64,000 nt of DNA from Syngnathus acus (GCF_901709675.1 NC_051098.1:921500-985499); one strand, 5' to 3'; positions 21,301 through 31,927 are shown, counted from the first letter of the stretch. Notes: generated by a model not told the origin, from the letters alone. Program-made: numbers and translations.

Positions 21301-21687
21301 GGCTTGAAGCGGCGTTTCTTTTTCCGGCACATAACACTCCCGAGCGTTGTCCTCTTTTCCTCCTCTTCAGCTCGGGGGAAACATCGGGCTTGTAGCCGGT
21401 TAGCTTCCCTTGGCTACAGAGGGCTAACAGCTGACCACGGGTGTAAACAATGGAGCGTTTACTCCCTGTTTCGGTGGTTGCTGGGGTGATGAACCAGGGG
21501 AAAAATAGGAAAAATAAAAGGGCCAGCCTCACTGTTTTTGCAAACATGTTTCTGCCCGGTAGAAAAAGAAAAACACAGGACTGAGAAAAAAGAAAATAGT
21601 CCAAAAAAACATAAAACGAGACAATATACAGACGAGTCGACGGAGCTGCTGCAAACGTGTCGCCACTACCGCGGCGCCAAATGTAGC
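18305..21687 (-). mobile_element. Rex1: Rex1 non-LTR retrotransposon, near full length, inside Gypsy
   Basis: The minus-strand element starts GCTACATTTGGCGCCGCGG at 21687 and ends with a TTATC pentamer tail at 18305. The minus strand contains TTCTCCAGTGCCTTCAACACC, which I recall as a Rex1 diagnostic primer block (19503-19523). The Gypsy RNase H frame is continuous across the insertion, and ATGA (TCAT on the minus strand) flanks both ends (18301-18304 and 21688-21691), a TSD of about 4 bp. At 3,383 bp it is close to a complete element. Confidence 0.92.
18634..21604 (-). pseudogene. Rex1 endonuclease-reverse transcriptase, several lesions
   Basis: Domains in order on the minus strand: N-terminal region (21604-21345) with SKRSIVYTRGQLLALCS; endonuclease from TIITGNVRSICNKMDEL (about 21290) through ITAYVPPNA and LLITGDFNHASPTSTLP (about 20800); linker; RT with [16 protein letters not shown] (about 19515), GAPQGTVLAPLLFTIYT and KFSDDSAIVGLIN (about 19330); C-terminal NSGKTKELVADFRRR and YKYLGVHLNNKLDW. 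Lesions: a frameshift near 21340; an in-frame TGA at about 21100 where both flanks stay in one frame; a frameshift in a C run near 20685; and a pair of compensating shifts near 19970 and 19860. Between the last two, the true residues (GLARLKVKKATGPDGITSRL) sit in another frame although the 664-codon frame stays open. The element could not now make its protein. The box reads FSDD, a variant seen in this LINE group. Confidence 0.88.
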
Positions 21688-21691
21688 ATGA

Positions 21692-21821
21692 CTTGTAGCA
21701 TCTCGCTTTGCACTAGTCAGCACATAGGTTAAGGGGTTATTGTCAGTCAAAACCAAGGGTGCCCAAACTTTTTCAGCTCGCGAGCTACTTTTGAAATGAC
21801 CAAGTCACAAAGATCTACCCA

Positions 21822-21861
<40 letters not shown>

Positions 21862-24265
21862 ATCGTGAAAAAAAAGTCCTACTCCCATTCCCTATGAAAG
21901 TGATACTTCTTACTATGGCCAGCTGCCCCACTCATTTTTATACCCTTTCTTAAGTTTAAGAGAAAAAACAGGGTTCTAACAATTGGAGGGAACTCGCGAG
22001 CTAGCGTGTTTGTGTTGTGTTGTTAGCGCCGTTGTTTGTACACGCGTCAAGTGCGAAAAAAAAAAAAAAACATTTTAATATCACGCGATCGACCAATAGT
22101 GGCTTGGCGATCGACCGGTCAATCGCGATCGACGAATTGGGCACCCCTGGTCAAAACCTTAAAGCTAGCCCCGTATAAATAGTCGTGAAATTTTTCACTA
22201 ACCACCCACTTAAGTGCTAAAAATTCAAGTTTATGCACCTGGTAGTTTTTCTCACTTTTTGAGAGGCCACGACTTGCATAAGCCACCACTCTCGTCTGAC
22301 CATCCTGAACCTGATACAGGGAAGCACCTAACCCAAGTCAGACTGGCATCCATGTGAAGCAAATAAGGAAGCTGCCAGTTAGAGAAAACGAGGACAGGAG
22401 TTGATGTTAAGTTCTTAATAATTTGCTCAAATGCATCTTGGCATGCGGTGATCCAATTTTCCCCAAGGGGATGTGACAGTTTATGCGAACAAGACTTGGA
22501 ACGCTTGTACCTGGGAGCTAGCTCACCCTTCAACAGATCATTTAAAGGTCTGACAATTTTGGCATAATCCCTCACAAAACGCCTGTAGAATCCTGTAAAG
22601 CCCAAGAATGAACGCAGCTGTTTGGCTGTCTTAGGCCGTGGCCATTCCTTTACAGCAGCAACCATGTCAAGATCAGGCTGGATTCCTTGAGCAGATATTA
22701 CATGCCCTAAGTATATCACTGAAGTCTGAAAAATCTGCATTTAGATGGGGACAATTTGAGGCCAAAGTCCGCAATATGTTTCAAGACCTTCATCACCCTG
22801 TCCTCATGTTCCTCAAGAGAGCTTGAGAATATTATGAGATCATCCAGGAATGCAACAACTTCTTGGAAGTTAATACCCTCCATCATTTTCTCCATAGTCC
22901 GCTGGAATGTTGCTGGGGAATTGGTCAAGCCTCGGGGCATTCTGCGAAATTGCCATGTAACAAATGGTGTTGTAAATGCAGTCTTTGGCCGATCAGATGG
23001 CTCTACCTCCAGTTGATAATATCCGCTTTTAAGATCATGTACTGCGAACCATTTGGAGCCTGACAACAAAGTGAACGTCTCCTCTATTTGAGACAAGGGA
23101 TGCCATCTTTTTTGGTCACGTTATTCAGCCTGCGGTAATCCACCACCATTCGTAGTTCTCCGTTCTTCTTTCTGACGAGAACAATCGGGGATGCATAGGG
23201 GCTCTGCGACTCCTCAATAATACCTGCAGCCAAAAGGTCCTGCAGATTTCGTTTCAAATCATCAAAATCTGCAGGTGAAACTCTCCTTGTTTGTTCTTTG
23301 AAGGGTACATGGTCTTTGAGTTCTATGCGATGGGTGACTACAGGGACCCTACCAACATCCAAATCATGTCTTGAAAAGGCACTGAGGACCTCTCTATTTA
23401 CTCTTGCTTCGATGTGCTCCTTTAGTTGTGGGGAAATTGGGCTATTGCTGAAATCAAAGCTGAGAATTTGAGCTGCCGGAGGAATCTTTTCATCATGTGA
23501 CATCAACAGTGAACATGCCTGGAATTGGGGAGGGTCTGACTGTCTATTCTGGTCCAAGTGCAACACAGGAACAGACCAATCAATGGGTGAACACTCAGCA
23601 ATGACTGCCTTGGGATATAGAGTGATATCCCGTTGGGACATATTTTTGACAGCAATTTTAAATCTGTTGTTGGATTTCGACTTCACATCCACTATTTGGT
23701 CATAAACAATTAGACCTTTGGGTGTGAGAACTTCCTCTGTACCACGCACAAGAGCTTGGAACCCAGTTGCAGACTTATTGTGACAGATTCCATTTACAGT
23801 TCGAATTTGTCCATGCTTCAGCCGAATAGGAGTTTTGCTCCTGAGCGTCACACGCAAAACTTTGGCGTCTCTTGTTTGGGAGGCAGGGACTCTAAGCCAT
23901 TGCCCGGTTAGACTGGATAGGCAAAACATCCAAAAATGTAGCTCCACCTTGTTTCTGGCAGTCTCTCACCATTGGGCACAGGGTGTTTGTACCAACAAGC
24001 AGAGGGTACTTGTGATTGTAGGGCTGATCTGGGCACACTAATGCTACAATACGAAAGCATTTGTCTGTGCCACACACCTCTTTCGGGAACTGTACATCAA
24101 CTTCTACATATCCTAGATATGGTACCATCTGTCCCGCTGCGCCTTCAATATCAAGTGCATTTTTGGTGGAAAACAGTGGTCTGTGAGCCAGATAACAGGA
24201 ATAGAATGATTGAGATATGTTGACTAGTTCTTTTATCACAGACAAATGATGTAATTTCACTCTTC
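21692..24265 (-). pseudogene. Gypsy pol (element 1): protease, RT, RNase H, disrupted
   Basis: Minus-strand order: protease-like region 24260-23892 (LDIEGAAGQMVPYLGYVEV, then PLLVGTNTLCPMV); linker; RT 23400-22716 with HRIELKDHVPFKEQTRRVSP, AGIIEESQSPYASPIVLVRK, VVDYRRLN and FLDDLIIFSS (catalytic box, about 22850); RT end IYLGHVISAQGIQPD, then LRSFLGFTGFYRRFV; RNase H starting LLHMDASLT (about 22370) and running through EKNYQVHKLEFLALKWVVSE and TDNNPLTYVLTSAK. Lesions seen: a one-base shift at about 23098, one in a T run at about 22733, another near 22335, a hAT insertion at 21754-22149 and a Rex1 at 18305-21687. Gag, integrase and LTRs were not found. A second Gypsy remnant (26.4-28.45 kb) has unlike sequence and the opposite strand. 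Confidence 0.88.
21754..22149. mobile_element. hAT-type MITE in the Gypsy RNase H, 8-bp TSD
   Basis: Termini CAAGGGTGCCCAAAC and TTGGGCACCCCTG are inverted repeats. GTCAAAAC flanks the element on both sides (21746-21753 and 22150-22157). Removal of the element plus one TSD restores the Gypsy RNase H frame between FKVLT and DNNPLTY. It is 396 bp, with a TA run near 21824-21858 and no transposase. Confidence 0.95.
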
Positions 24266-24726
24266 ACAAAAACACCCACACAGGCCACCATACACATAGT
24301 ATATAGACAGATTATTCGCAGACAGGACACTCAAAAAATGCACAAATCTAATAGTATAGGACATCACACAGCTACTCCATTTCATCGCCACTTCCACATA
24401 CTTCCAATTCAGAAACACAATTTACAGACAGAAAGAAGGATTCCTCATGGGAGACCCACTGTCTGCCATCTTGTGCAGTTTCTTCATGGAGGAGCTGGAA
24501 CAGAAAGCACTCTCAACAGTACCGGATGAATACAGACCCACATTACGGAAACGCTACGTAGACGACATTCTGGAGAAAGTAAATACAGGATATACACAAC
24601 ACCTCACACACCATCTCAACACCATAGACACCATCGACGGCATCAAATTCACCAACGAAGAGGAAACAGATCAATCCATCGCTTTTCTGGACATAAACAT
24701 ACAACAGAGATATCAAAATAAAAGTA
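24266..24726 (+). pseudogene. Penelope-like element, RT part
   Basis: The sequence before the MITE-A insertion encodes a Penelope-type RT core: TSTYFQFRNTIYRQKEGFLM (about 24385), GDPLSAILCSFFMEELEQKA (24450), RKRYVDDIL (24549, catalytic Asp pair) and EETDQSIAFLDINIQQ (24660). There is one frame change near 24440. The partner part lies at 25507-26376 and ends in a GIY-YIG-like endonuclease, which is the hallmark of Penelope elements. The left limit of the element is not defined. Confidence 0.82.
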
Positions 24727-25504
24727 CCGTATTGGCCCGAATACAAGACGACCCTGATTATAAGATGACCCCCTCTTTTTCAAGACTCAAGTTTGAAAAA
24801 ATACTTTTTGAACACCAAATTTAATTTTTATACAGAAAATAATTACAGTACATCTGAAACGAATGATTATAACAATATATTCGAGAGAAAAAGCATGTTA
24901 TTCTGCCTCATTCAAATCATGCAAAAACTGTCTATCACATCTTAATATCTGAACATTTAAATATGTACACTTAAGTGCAATCACATTTGTAAATGAATGG
25001 CTTCTGGTTTTTGAAATGTAAATAAACCAATCTACTGTGATAAAACAACAAAATTGCAATAACTGCATTAATCATCAAAGTGAAGTCTAACTGCAACTGC
25101 AGTCTTGAAACAAATCTGAATAAGGAAAAACATTGCAATAAAATAATGCAAACTGTTTTAAACTTGAGAGTAGCTGAGATCTGTCATGTCAGAACATTAC
25201 TCCTCACAAACATCCTCTGCCTCGCTGTACTCACATTTTCTGTTATCTCTTCTCTTATTTTCTTCTCTTTTCTTTCTTCCTGCTATTTTTTATTTTTCTT
25301 CTTCGTGCTACCGCTATTTTTATTCTTTGTGACAGGTATTCGCTTTGGCCTGGGGAGTTAAGTTCAGCATTCACTTTAAAGATATCTGGCGCCATCTAGC
25401 GTTGTGAATTGATGTAATGTCTAGACCCCGAAAGTAAGACGACCCCCACTTTTTCAGTCTTATTTCAATGCAAAAAACACCGTCTTATATTCGGGCCAAT
25501 ACGG
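24727..25504 (-). mobile_element. MITE-A copy 4, complete, inside the Penelope-like element
   Basis: Left end CCGTATTGGCCCGAATACAA, right end TATTCGGGCCAATACGG, flanked by TA at 24725-24726 and 25505-25506. The interior matches the right half of copy 1 in inverse orientation (ATTTGTAAATGAATGGCTTC). It is 778 bp and has the CT-rich stretch near 25200-25330 where copy 1 has other sequence. Penelope coding sequence reads across if the element is removed. Confidence 0.93.
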
Positions 25505-25506
25505 TA

Positions 25507-26376
25507 CATAAAAAAAAAACACACACCGACCAATACCTCCTCTGGACATCTGAACACCCCACTATCCACTAACTGTCAGTAGTCAGAACATTACACAAAT
25601 GCACAACAAGAATCTCGGACCCTGATGACAGAACACAGGAAGAAAAACACATACAACACGCACTTAAAAGGTGTCAATATTCACAGTTGGCAATAACTAA
25701 AGGTGCAGGACAGGTCAAAAACTAAAATAACACAACACAGGGGAGAAAGAAAAAAGTAAACAAGAACACAGAGGAATGGTGACGTTGCCGTACGTGAGAG
25801 GGGTGACGGAACGTATCCAAAGAGCCATGAAACAACATCAACACACCTGTCAAACCACACACAACACTCCATCAGATACTGGTTCACCCAAAGGACAAAA
25901 TCTACCCGGAAAATAAATGCAACTCCATATACGAGATCCCATGCAAATCATGCAATAAATCATACATCGGGGAGACAGGGAGTAACTTTATTACAAGAAA
26001 AAAATAATACAGGAAGGAGTGTGAGAAGGAGACAGTAACAAGACAAACAAGATCAATGAAAGATCAAGCACAACAAGAACACTACAAGTCAGCCATCACC
26101 GACCACTGCAAAAGAGAAAATCACATCATGGACTGGGAGAAGGCCAGAGTCATCCGCACCGAAGAAAACAAACATCAGCGTTGGATCAGGGAGGCCATTG
26201 AGATCCGCACGCGGGGCCTGAGGACCATCAACAGGGACGAGGGAGCTTTCATGCTCTCTACCACCTGGAGCAGCATTCTGGAGGGGTTAATGAGCCACGC
26301 CTTCATTCATCAGCTGATAAAGACACGTCACACCTTCACCAGTGACACTCAGATAAAGGCGGAAGTACACGCCTAA
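25507..26376 (+). pseudogene. Penelope-like element, GIY-YIG endonuclease part
   Basis: After the MITE, THTDQYLLWTSEHPTIH (about 25519) continues the RT thumb. VTLPYVRGVTERIQRAM (about 25780) leads to the linker. SIYEIPCKSCNKSYIGETG (about 25926-25985) is a GIY-YIG-type block, and SAITDHCKRENHIMDWEKA with AIEIRTRGLRTINRDEGAF (26090-26255) is the conserved C-terminal part that includes the distal metal-binding Glu region. Stops and shifts near 25570, 25725 and 26005 break the frame. In Penelope elements this nuclease makes the priming nick. The stretch 25990-26060 is degraded. Confidence 0.82.
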
Positions 26377-26429
26377 AATCGTCAGGTAAATAAAACAACT
26401 TAAATCATTTCTCTGTGATTCAAGAACTA

Positions 26430-28115
26430 CTAATCTACGTAGTTATGTACAACAAAAGTAAGGTGAGGCCATTGGGGAAATGTAAAATCAAAATAAGAAA
26501 TCCACGAAATCACAAACAATAATGCTTGGAGTTCCAAGTGGTAAATACAGAGGGTGCAGTGCCACTGCTGGGCAGGAGAGCCAGTGAGGCAATGAAGCTG
26601 ATTAAAGTGCCGCATGAGAATATCATGGCTATAGATGAGGTAGTCACGACAGGGAAAATCGCAACAAAACAGTGGACAATTGAACAAATTAAAACAAGTT
26701 ATGCCGATGTGTTCACTGGAACTGGATGTCTGGAAGGAAAATATAAAAAGGAGATAGACAGCAACGTGAGGCCTGTACAGCTGCCAAAACGGCGAGTCCC
26801 TGTTGCCCTGATGAAACCGTTCAAGGATGAGTTCAAAGACTTGCAAGATGAACTGAGCCACCAGGATGGAATAGTCTTTCTGGGGGAGCGTGGTGTCATT
26901 CCGGACACGCTGAGATCAGACATCACTGGGCGATTGCACTCATCTCATCTGGGTGTTAAAGGATGCCTACGGAGAGCTAGAGAATGCGTCTCCTGGCAGG
27001 GCATGAATGATCAGATCAAACAATATGTTGCCAAATGTGACATCTGTAGGTCAATGGACAATAAACAGCATAAGGAAACATTAATGTCACATGATGTTCC
27101 ACACAGGCCCTGGGCTAAAGTGGGCACGGATCTTTTTGTTCTGGACGGCAGAGACCATCTCATCACTGTGGATTGTTTCTCAAACTTTTGGGGAATTGAC
27201 TACTTGCCGGATACTAAGTCGAACACGGTTATGAACAAACTGAAAGGTCACTTTGCGTGCCAAGGCATTCCGGATACGGTGGTCTCAGACAATGGGCCAC
27301 AATATGCTTCCCAGGTCTTTAAAAAATTCTGTGAAAGGTGGGGTTTCTGGCATGTAACCTCATCACCTGGCAATCCACAGAGCAACGACAAGGCCAAATC
27401 AGCCGTTAAGACAGCGAAACAAGTTCTCATCAAAGCCAAAGCAACCGGAAGGGATCCTTATCTGGCTCTTCTAGACCACCGCGACACATCGTCACAGGGC
27501 CTGGATAGCAGCCCAGCACAGAGACTACTCAGTCGCAGAACCAAGACACTGCGACCAACAAAAGAAAGCCTGCTGAAACCACAAGTGGTGCAGATAAGTC
27601 GGAATCTAAAGAACAAAGAGCAGTGTCAGAGTGCATACTACAACAGAGCAGCTAAGGACTTGGACATACTTAAAACAGGTGACTGTGTGAGGATACAGCC
27701 ACTCCCACCCTACACTGTCTGGAGATTGGGCCAGGTGCTGAAACTGCTGGATGGGAGGTCCTACAAGGTGCAGTTGCTCTCGGGAGGAGTCATAAGGAGA
27801 AATTGCAGGCACCTCAGACGGGCACAGGGAGTGACCCTCAATGACCCAACTGAGATGGATATCAACATCCGCAATCACCCACAGGCCAGGGAAAATGCAG
27901 AGGCAGTTCCTGTTCCTCACATGATCACAGTAGGACATACCCCCAGAGGAACTGGGAACGGAAATACCCCTGCCACGACCAGGTGGTACAACCACAGCGA
28001 TTTATGTTGTTTTATGTTGGCACATTGTACTCTGAGTAAGCAAGCAACAACAAAAGTTATGTGTTTTCAGTGTTTTCAATGGTTCTGTGTTTTCAATGCA
28101 GCAGTCCAGTGTTAA
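26430..28115 (+). pseudogene. Gypsy pol (element 2): RT N-terminus fused to integrase
   Basis: An open frame (26526-28115) that extends upstream past a TAA at about 26520 to YNKSKVRPLGKCKI (26446). It holds: protease-RT linker with PLLGRRASEAMKLI; RT start with YADVFTGTGCLEGKY and VRPVQLPKRRVPVALM (26700-26815); then an abrupt change at about 26860 to the integrase zinc-binding region HSSHLGVKGCLRRARE and CDICRSM (26938-27055); the catalytic core with GTDLFVLDGRDHLITVDCFS (27124) and VVSDNGPQYAS (27280); and a C-terminal tail. Most of RT and all RNase H are missing. The third catalytic acidic residue is lost: PQSNDKAKSAVKTAK has Lys where Gly-Lys-Ala-Glu is usual. The last 40 or so codons after about 28000 are probably not coding. 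Confidence 0.88.
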
Positions 28116-28252
28116 CTATTTTCACTCGAAGTGAGCAGTTTTGTACAAATGTTTAGGATTTATGAATAGATACTGTCAGTATAGTATTTGGTCATTGGTG
28201 AAAGAAAATGTTTTGGGGAGGTAACAACTCATAACTTTTAAAAGAGAAAGGA

Positions 28253-28453
28253 TGTAATAATATGATCTAATGTTGGGCAACTGGAAACTGTTGAGGGAAC
28301 GAGGAAACGTTTTCAGGGCGGACACTTCCGGTTACAGGTCTGGTTAGCATGACTCCGTAAGTACCACTGAAGAGTAAATAAAAGCTACAACCGCGTTGGG
28401 TCGAATTGAGACCAGAGTGTGTGCCTTGTTTGTGAAAGCACCATACTTTAACA
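28253..28453 (+). mobile_element. Gypsy element 2, 3' LTR (candidate)
   Basis: A purine tract AAAAGAGAAAGGA directly precedes TGTAATAATATG, and the segment ends TTTAACA, giving TG...CA borders over about 201 bp. AATAAAAG near 28378 is a suitable polyadenylation signal. No 5' LTR was found, so the border assignment is inference. Confidence 0.6.
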
Positions 28454-28912
28454 ATAGGCTGCTGGTTTTCTGCGCCAGCATATGGGCTAGAACAGTGGTC
28501 TGCTGCAACCTTTATTATCAAAAAAGCCATTTTGCCCCCTCTTCTGCCCCCCCAAAAAATCGTCCGGAGCTGCAAAGAATAACAGAGCTTGTAAACTTTT
28601 AAAAGTTTTAAACTTTTATTTATTTTACCTGTTACAACCACTGAATATAACATCAGAAGTGCAGTGTGCATTTGTAGGCGTACGTTGAAATGAATTAAAC
28701 TGTGAGTTGTAGGCCTATTTAGGTCCTTCCTATATTTGTGTAAAAGCAAAATAAAAACTACCTTACTTTCTTATAAATAAAACATTTAGCTGCACCTTAG
28801 CAGCTTTAAAAATAAATATAAAATTAAGAGCGACTTTGACAAGCCCATGTCAGTGTTTTCTGGTCTTTGTTTTTTTTTTTGCTCAGCCAGCAACCAACTA
28901 AGCATCTGAGTA

Positions 28913-29890
28913 CCGTAATTTTCGGACTATAAATCGCGTTTTTTTTCATAGTTTGGGTGGGGGGGCGACTTATACTCAGGAGCGACTTATATATGTTTTT
29001 TTTCACAAATTTTTACTTGATCATTAACACATCACTTACTTACAAGTATAGTTGACCACTTCACATGTTATTTTTAGTATAGTTGATCACTTCACATGCT
29101 TTGATATCTTTATCTTGAACATATTCAAAATATGAAAAATAGAGAGAAAAAATCAAATAAAGTAATTAACACTTTAAAGCGCCATATCATCTGGACATGT
29201 CCTCTGTCACCAAGATGACATAAAGGACGAGAAATTTGATCGATGGATTTAATGATTTGGAGTGACACAAATGGTTTGATAATTTTGTTGTTTATGTGAT
29301 AGTTGTTTAAAATATAGTTTATATATCGTTGCATGAGCCTGTGGAATAATTTGAACTGCGGCGCGGCACACGGCATTGTTGAAAAAGGACGATCGATAAA
29401 AGACGAGAAATTTGATCGATGGATTTAATGATTTGGAGTGACACAAATGGTTTGATAATATTGTTGTTTATGTGATAGTTATTTAAAATATAGTTTATAT
29501 ATCGTTGTATGGGCCTGTGGAATAATTTGAACTGCGGCGCGGCACACGGCATTGTTGACAAAGGACGATCGATGGATTTAATGAATTGGAGTGACACAGA
29601 TGGTTTTATAAACGTGTTATTTATGTAATAGTTTTTTTTATATAACTGAATGTTACGTCAGGCCCGTTCTCAGCTCCTCGTTTGTGTTTGTCACGTTAGC
29701 ATACCGTATCGTTTAGCCTGTTGTTGCTCGTTCATGTCTGTTCTTGGTGTTGGATTTTGTCGAATAAATTGCCCCCCAAAATGCGACTTATACTCCGGAG
29801 CGACTTATATATGTTTTTTTTCACATTTTTGGGCATTTTATGGCTGGTGCGACTTATACTCCGGTGCGACTTATAGTCCGAAAATTACGG
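28913..29890 (+). mobile_element. MITE-F copy 1, complete, TA-flanked
   Basis: Left end CCGTAATTTTCGGACTATAA, right end TATAGTCCGAAAATTACGG, flanked by TA on both sides. The 978-bp interior holds about 2.5 copies of a 174-bp tandem unit (GATCGATGGATTTAATGATT, CGGCGCGGCACACGGCATTG). No coding capacity was recognised. Confidence 0.93.
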
Positions 29891-30111
29891 TATACAAAAA
29901 CTACTTCATCTGATCAGAGTCTGTAATAAATGTTTCTGTTTTTTGGAGGAAGAAATATAGCTTTTTAAATGCTATTGTTCTTGCCTGTTTAATGTAAGTT
30001 CTGTGTCTAAAATTTGCTGCAGATATACAAAATGTCGGGGCTGTACTTAAAATTTTAAAAGATGACATAAACTCAAACTCCAAGTCAATTGTCCAACAAA
30101 ATAAACTAGTA

Positions 30112-31013
30112 CCGTTTTTTTCTGTGTATAATGCGCCCCCATGTATAATACGCACCCTAACAATGGCATGTTGATGCTGGAAAAAAGCCTGTACCCATGT
30201 ATAATACGCACCCAATTCTTTTAAATTTTTTTTTTTTTTTTTAAGTCCCAATGATCGTCACACACGCAGGGAGGCAATGGGTCCCATTTTTATAGTCTTT
30301 GGTATGGTCTTAACTAGGCTGGATGTATTTTTTTTGTTGGCGTTGATTTCTCCGACTGCCCGTAAAGGCACCACCGCGATCAGATGAAAAGAGAGGAAAG
30401 TGACGTGCGGACATGTGAAAAAGGCGGCTCTGTATTGGAGAGACGTTGAAGAGGAACAAAAACACCCTTGGAAACCAAAACTTGCCCCTCGTCGTGACTC
30501 GGAGCCGCAACAAATGTTTCGGATTTGTGTAGGGTACATTGTGACAGCAAACGAGCAGGTGATCGAGCAAGCGTCTGATACGAGAGCATTGCGTTCGTAT
30601 GGAGCGTGTTTGAAGTGAACAGCAGAGACGAAAGGAACAAGGCAAAGTGTTGTGAAATAAAATATTACCTGTAATAAGCATTTTGTTATTTGCTGATTGT
30701 ATTAAACTATCACATTCATTGTCAGTCAAGAAGAGAAGAGGACTATTATCCCTTCTTTGACGAAATGACCAGAGCACAGTACAAACACACTATTGTTCTT
30801 TCGGTATTTATTCAACCCACATTCTTTCACAACATGACAAGAAGAGAACAATACAGAAATCAATACTCGTACCAGTACCATGATTTTCTTAAAAAAAAAA
30901 ATAAATTTAAAAAAAAAAAAGATTTTTAAAAATTGTACCCATGTATAATCGCACCCCAGATTTTAGGACAATAAATTAGTTAAATTTTGCGTATTATACA
31001 CAGAAAAAAACGG
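30112..31013 (-). mobile_element. MITE-G copy 1, complete, TA-flanked
   Basis: Ends CCGTTTTTTTCTGTGTATAA and TTATACACAGAAAAAAACGG, with TA on both sides. The interior holds an internally deleted SINE-2 (30243-30309) and the 155-codon frame 30310-30777. Related full copies are at 33227-34235 and 53604-54587; a shorter relative is at 62900-63389. Confidence 0.93.
30310..30777 (-). CDS. Conserved 155-codon frame in MITE-G, function unknown
   Basis: The same frame is open in all three full-length MITE-G copies (154, 154 and 155 codons). Its product would start MLWSFRQRRDNSPLLFLTD and end in a basic RRNQRQQKK stretch; it has several Cys and Arg residues (LCCSLQTRSIRTQCSRIRRL). I recognise no transposase, DNA-binding or other domain. 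It may be a chance frame kept because the copies are young, or a real small protein. Codon-position substitution patterns are not yet known. Confidence 0.25.
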   Translation of the reverse strand: MLWSFRQRRDNSPLLFLTDNECDSLIQSANNKMLITGNILFHNTLPCSFRLCCSLQTRSIRTQCSRIRRLLDHLLVCCHNVPYTNPKHLLRLRVTTRGKFWFPRVFLFLFNVSPIQSRLFHMSARHFPLFSSDRGGAFTGSRRNQRQQKKYIQPS

Positions 31014-31244
31014 TAATATGAATAAAAATGAATTAAGAAATACCATTTATGTTCATTTTTTTTTTTTTCAAGACCAAAGGGAGTACAATGAGGGTTAAGA
31101 GCTGCATGCGGCTTCGGAGTCGCAGGTTGCAGACCCATGGGCTAGGAGGTGTGCTTCTCCAAAAATGGGATGGGGAGTGGAAGTCAATAGCCTCTATGTC
31201 ACAATCACTCACTCCAATCGAGGAGAGATAAGCACAAATGGAAA

Positions 31245-31500
31245 CGGCCGGGTCATACCAAAGACTATAAAAATGGGACCCATTGCCTCCCTGCTTGGCA
31301 CTCAGCATTAAGGGTTGGAATTGGGGAGTTAGATCACCAACTGATTCCCGAGCGCGGCACCGCTGCTGCTCACTGCTCCCCTCTCCCCCAGGGGATGGAT
31401 TAAAATCACACGGGGATGGGTTAAATGCAGAGGACAAATTTCACCACACCCAGGTGTGTGTGTGACGATCATTGGGACTTTAACTTAACTTTAACTTTAA
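31245..31500 (+). repeat. SINE-2, 5'-truncated
   Basis: Begins CGGCCGGGTCATACCAAAGAC, at the end of the tRNA-like head, and runs to a TTTAACTTTAAC tail. The pol III boxes are missing. Confidence 0.9.
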
Positions 31501-31810
31501 CTTTAAAAGGCACTGGGACTGACCTGGGCCTGCAAGCGCTTCCACAACTTTCTGATCGGGAAACATTTCCAGTTGAAGATGGATCATAAGCTATCGTAAG
31601 CCAACTGAGGTCTCAAGCCCTGGATGCTTTGCCTCCTAGGATCCAACACTTCAGAATGTGCCTGATGTGCTATTCCTACTCTATATCTCATGTTTCGGGG
31701 TAATGTCTGTTGACAATAAACACACTCATGTGCGCCAGACAAAAGGCTGCAAACGCCCGCTAAAAATCATCTGTTACATAGATTAATTAATTACCAGCAC
31801 CAATATATTT
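31501..31810. other. No recognisable feature
   Basis: Mixed-composition spacer with no domain or terminus recognised. Confidence 0.4.
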
Positions 31811-31876
31811 ACATAGAGAGAGAAAGAGAGAGAGACGGTGAGGATGAGGGATAAAATTAAATGTTAAAAACGTTTT

Positions 31877-31927
<51 letters not shown>

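Larger units (their letters stand above)
28493..31139. mobile_element. hAT-type element hosting MITE-F and MITE-G
   Basis: Left end CAGTGGTCTGCTGCAACC and right end GGTTGCAGACCCATG are imperfect inverted repeats. GGCTAGAA (28485-28492) and GGCTAGGA (31140-31147) match at 7 of 8 bases and are a likely 8-bp TSD. The right interior AGCTGCATGCGGCTTCGGAG is typical of fish hAT ends. Two complete MITEs lie inside (28913-29890, 30112-31013). There is no transposase frame. The original element would be about 770 bp. Confidence 0.62.
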
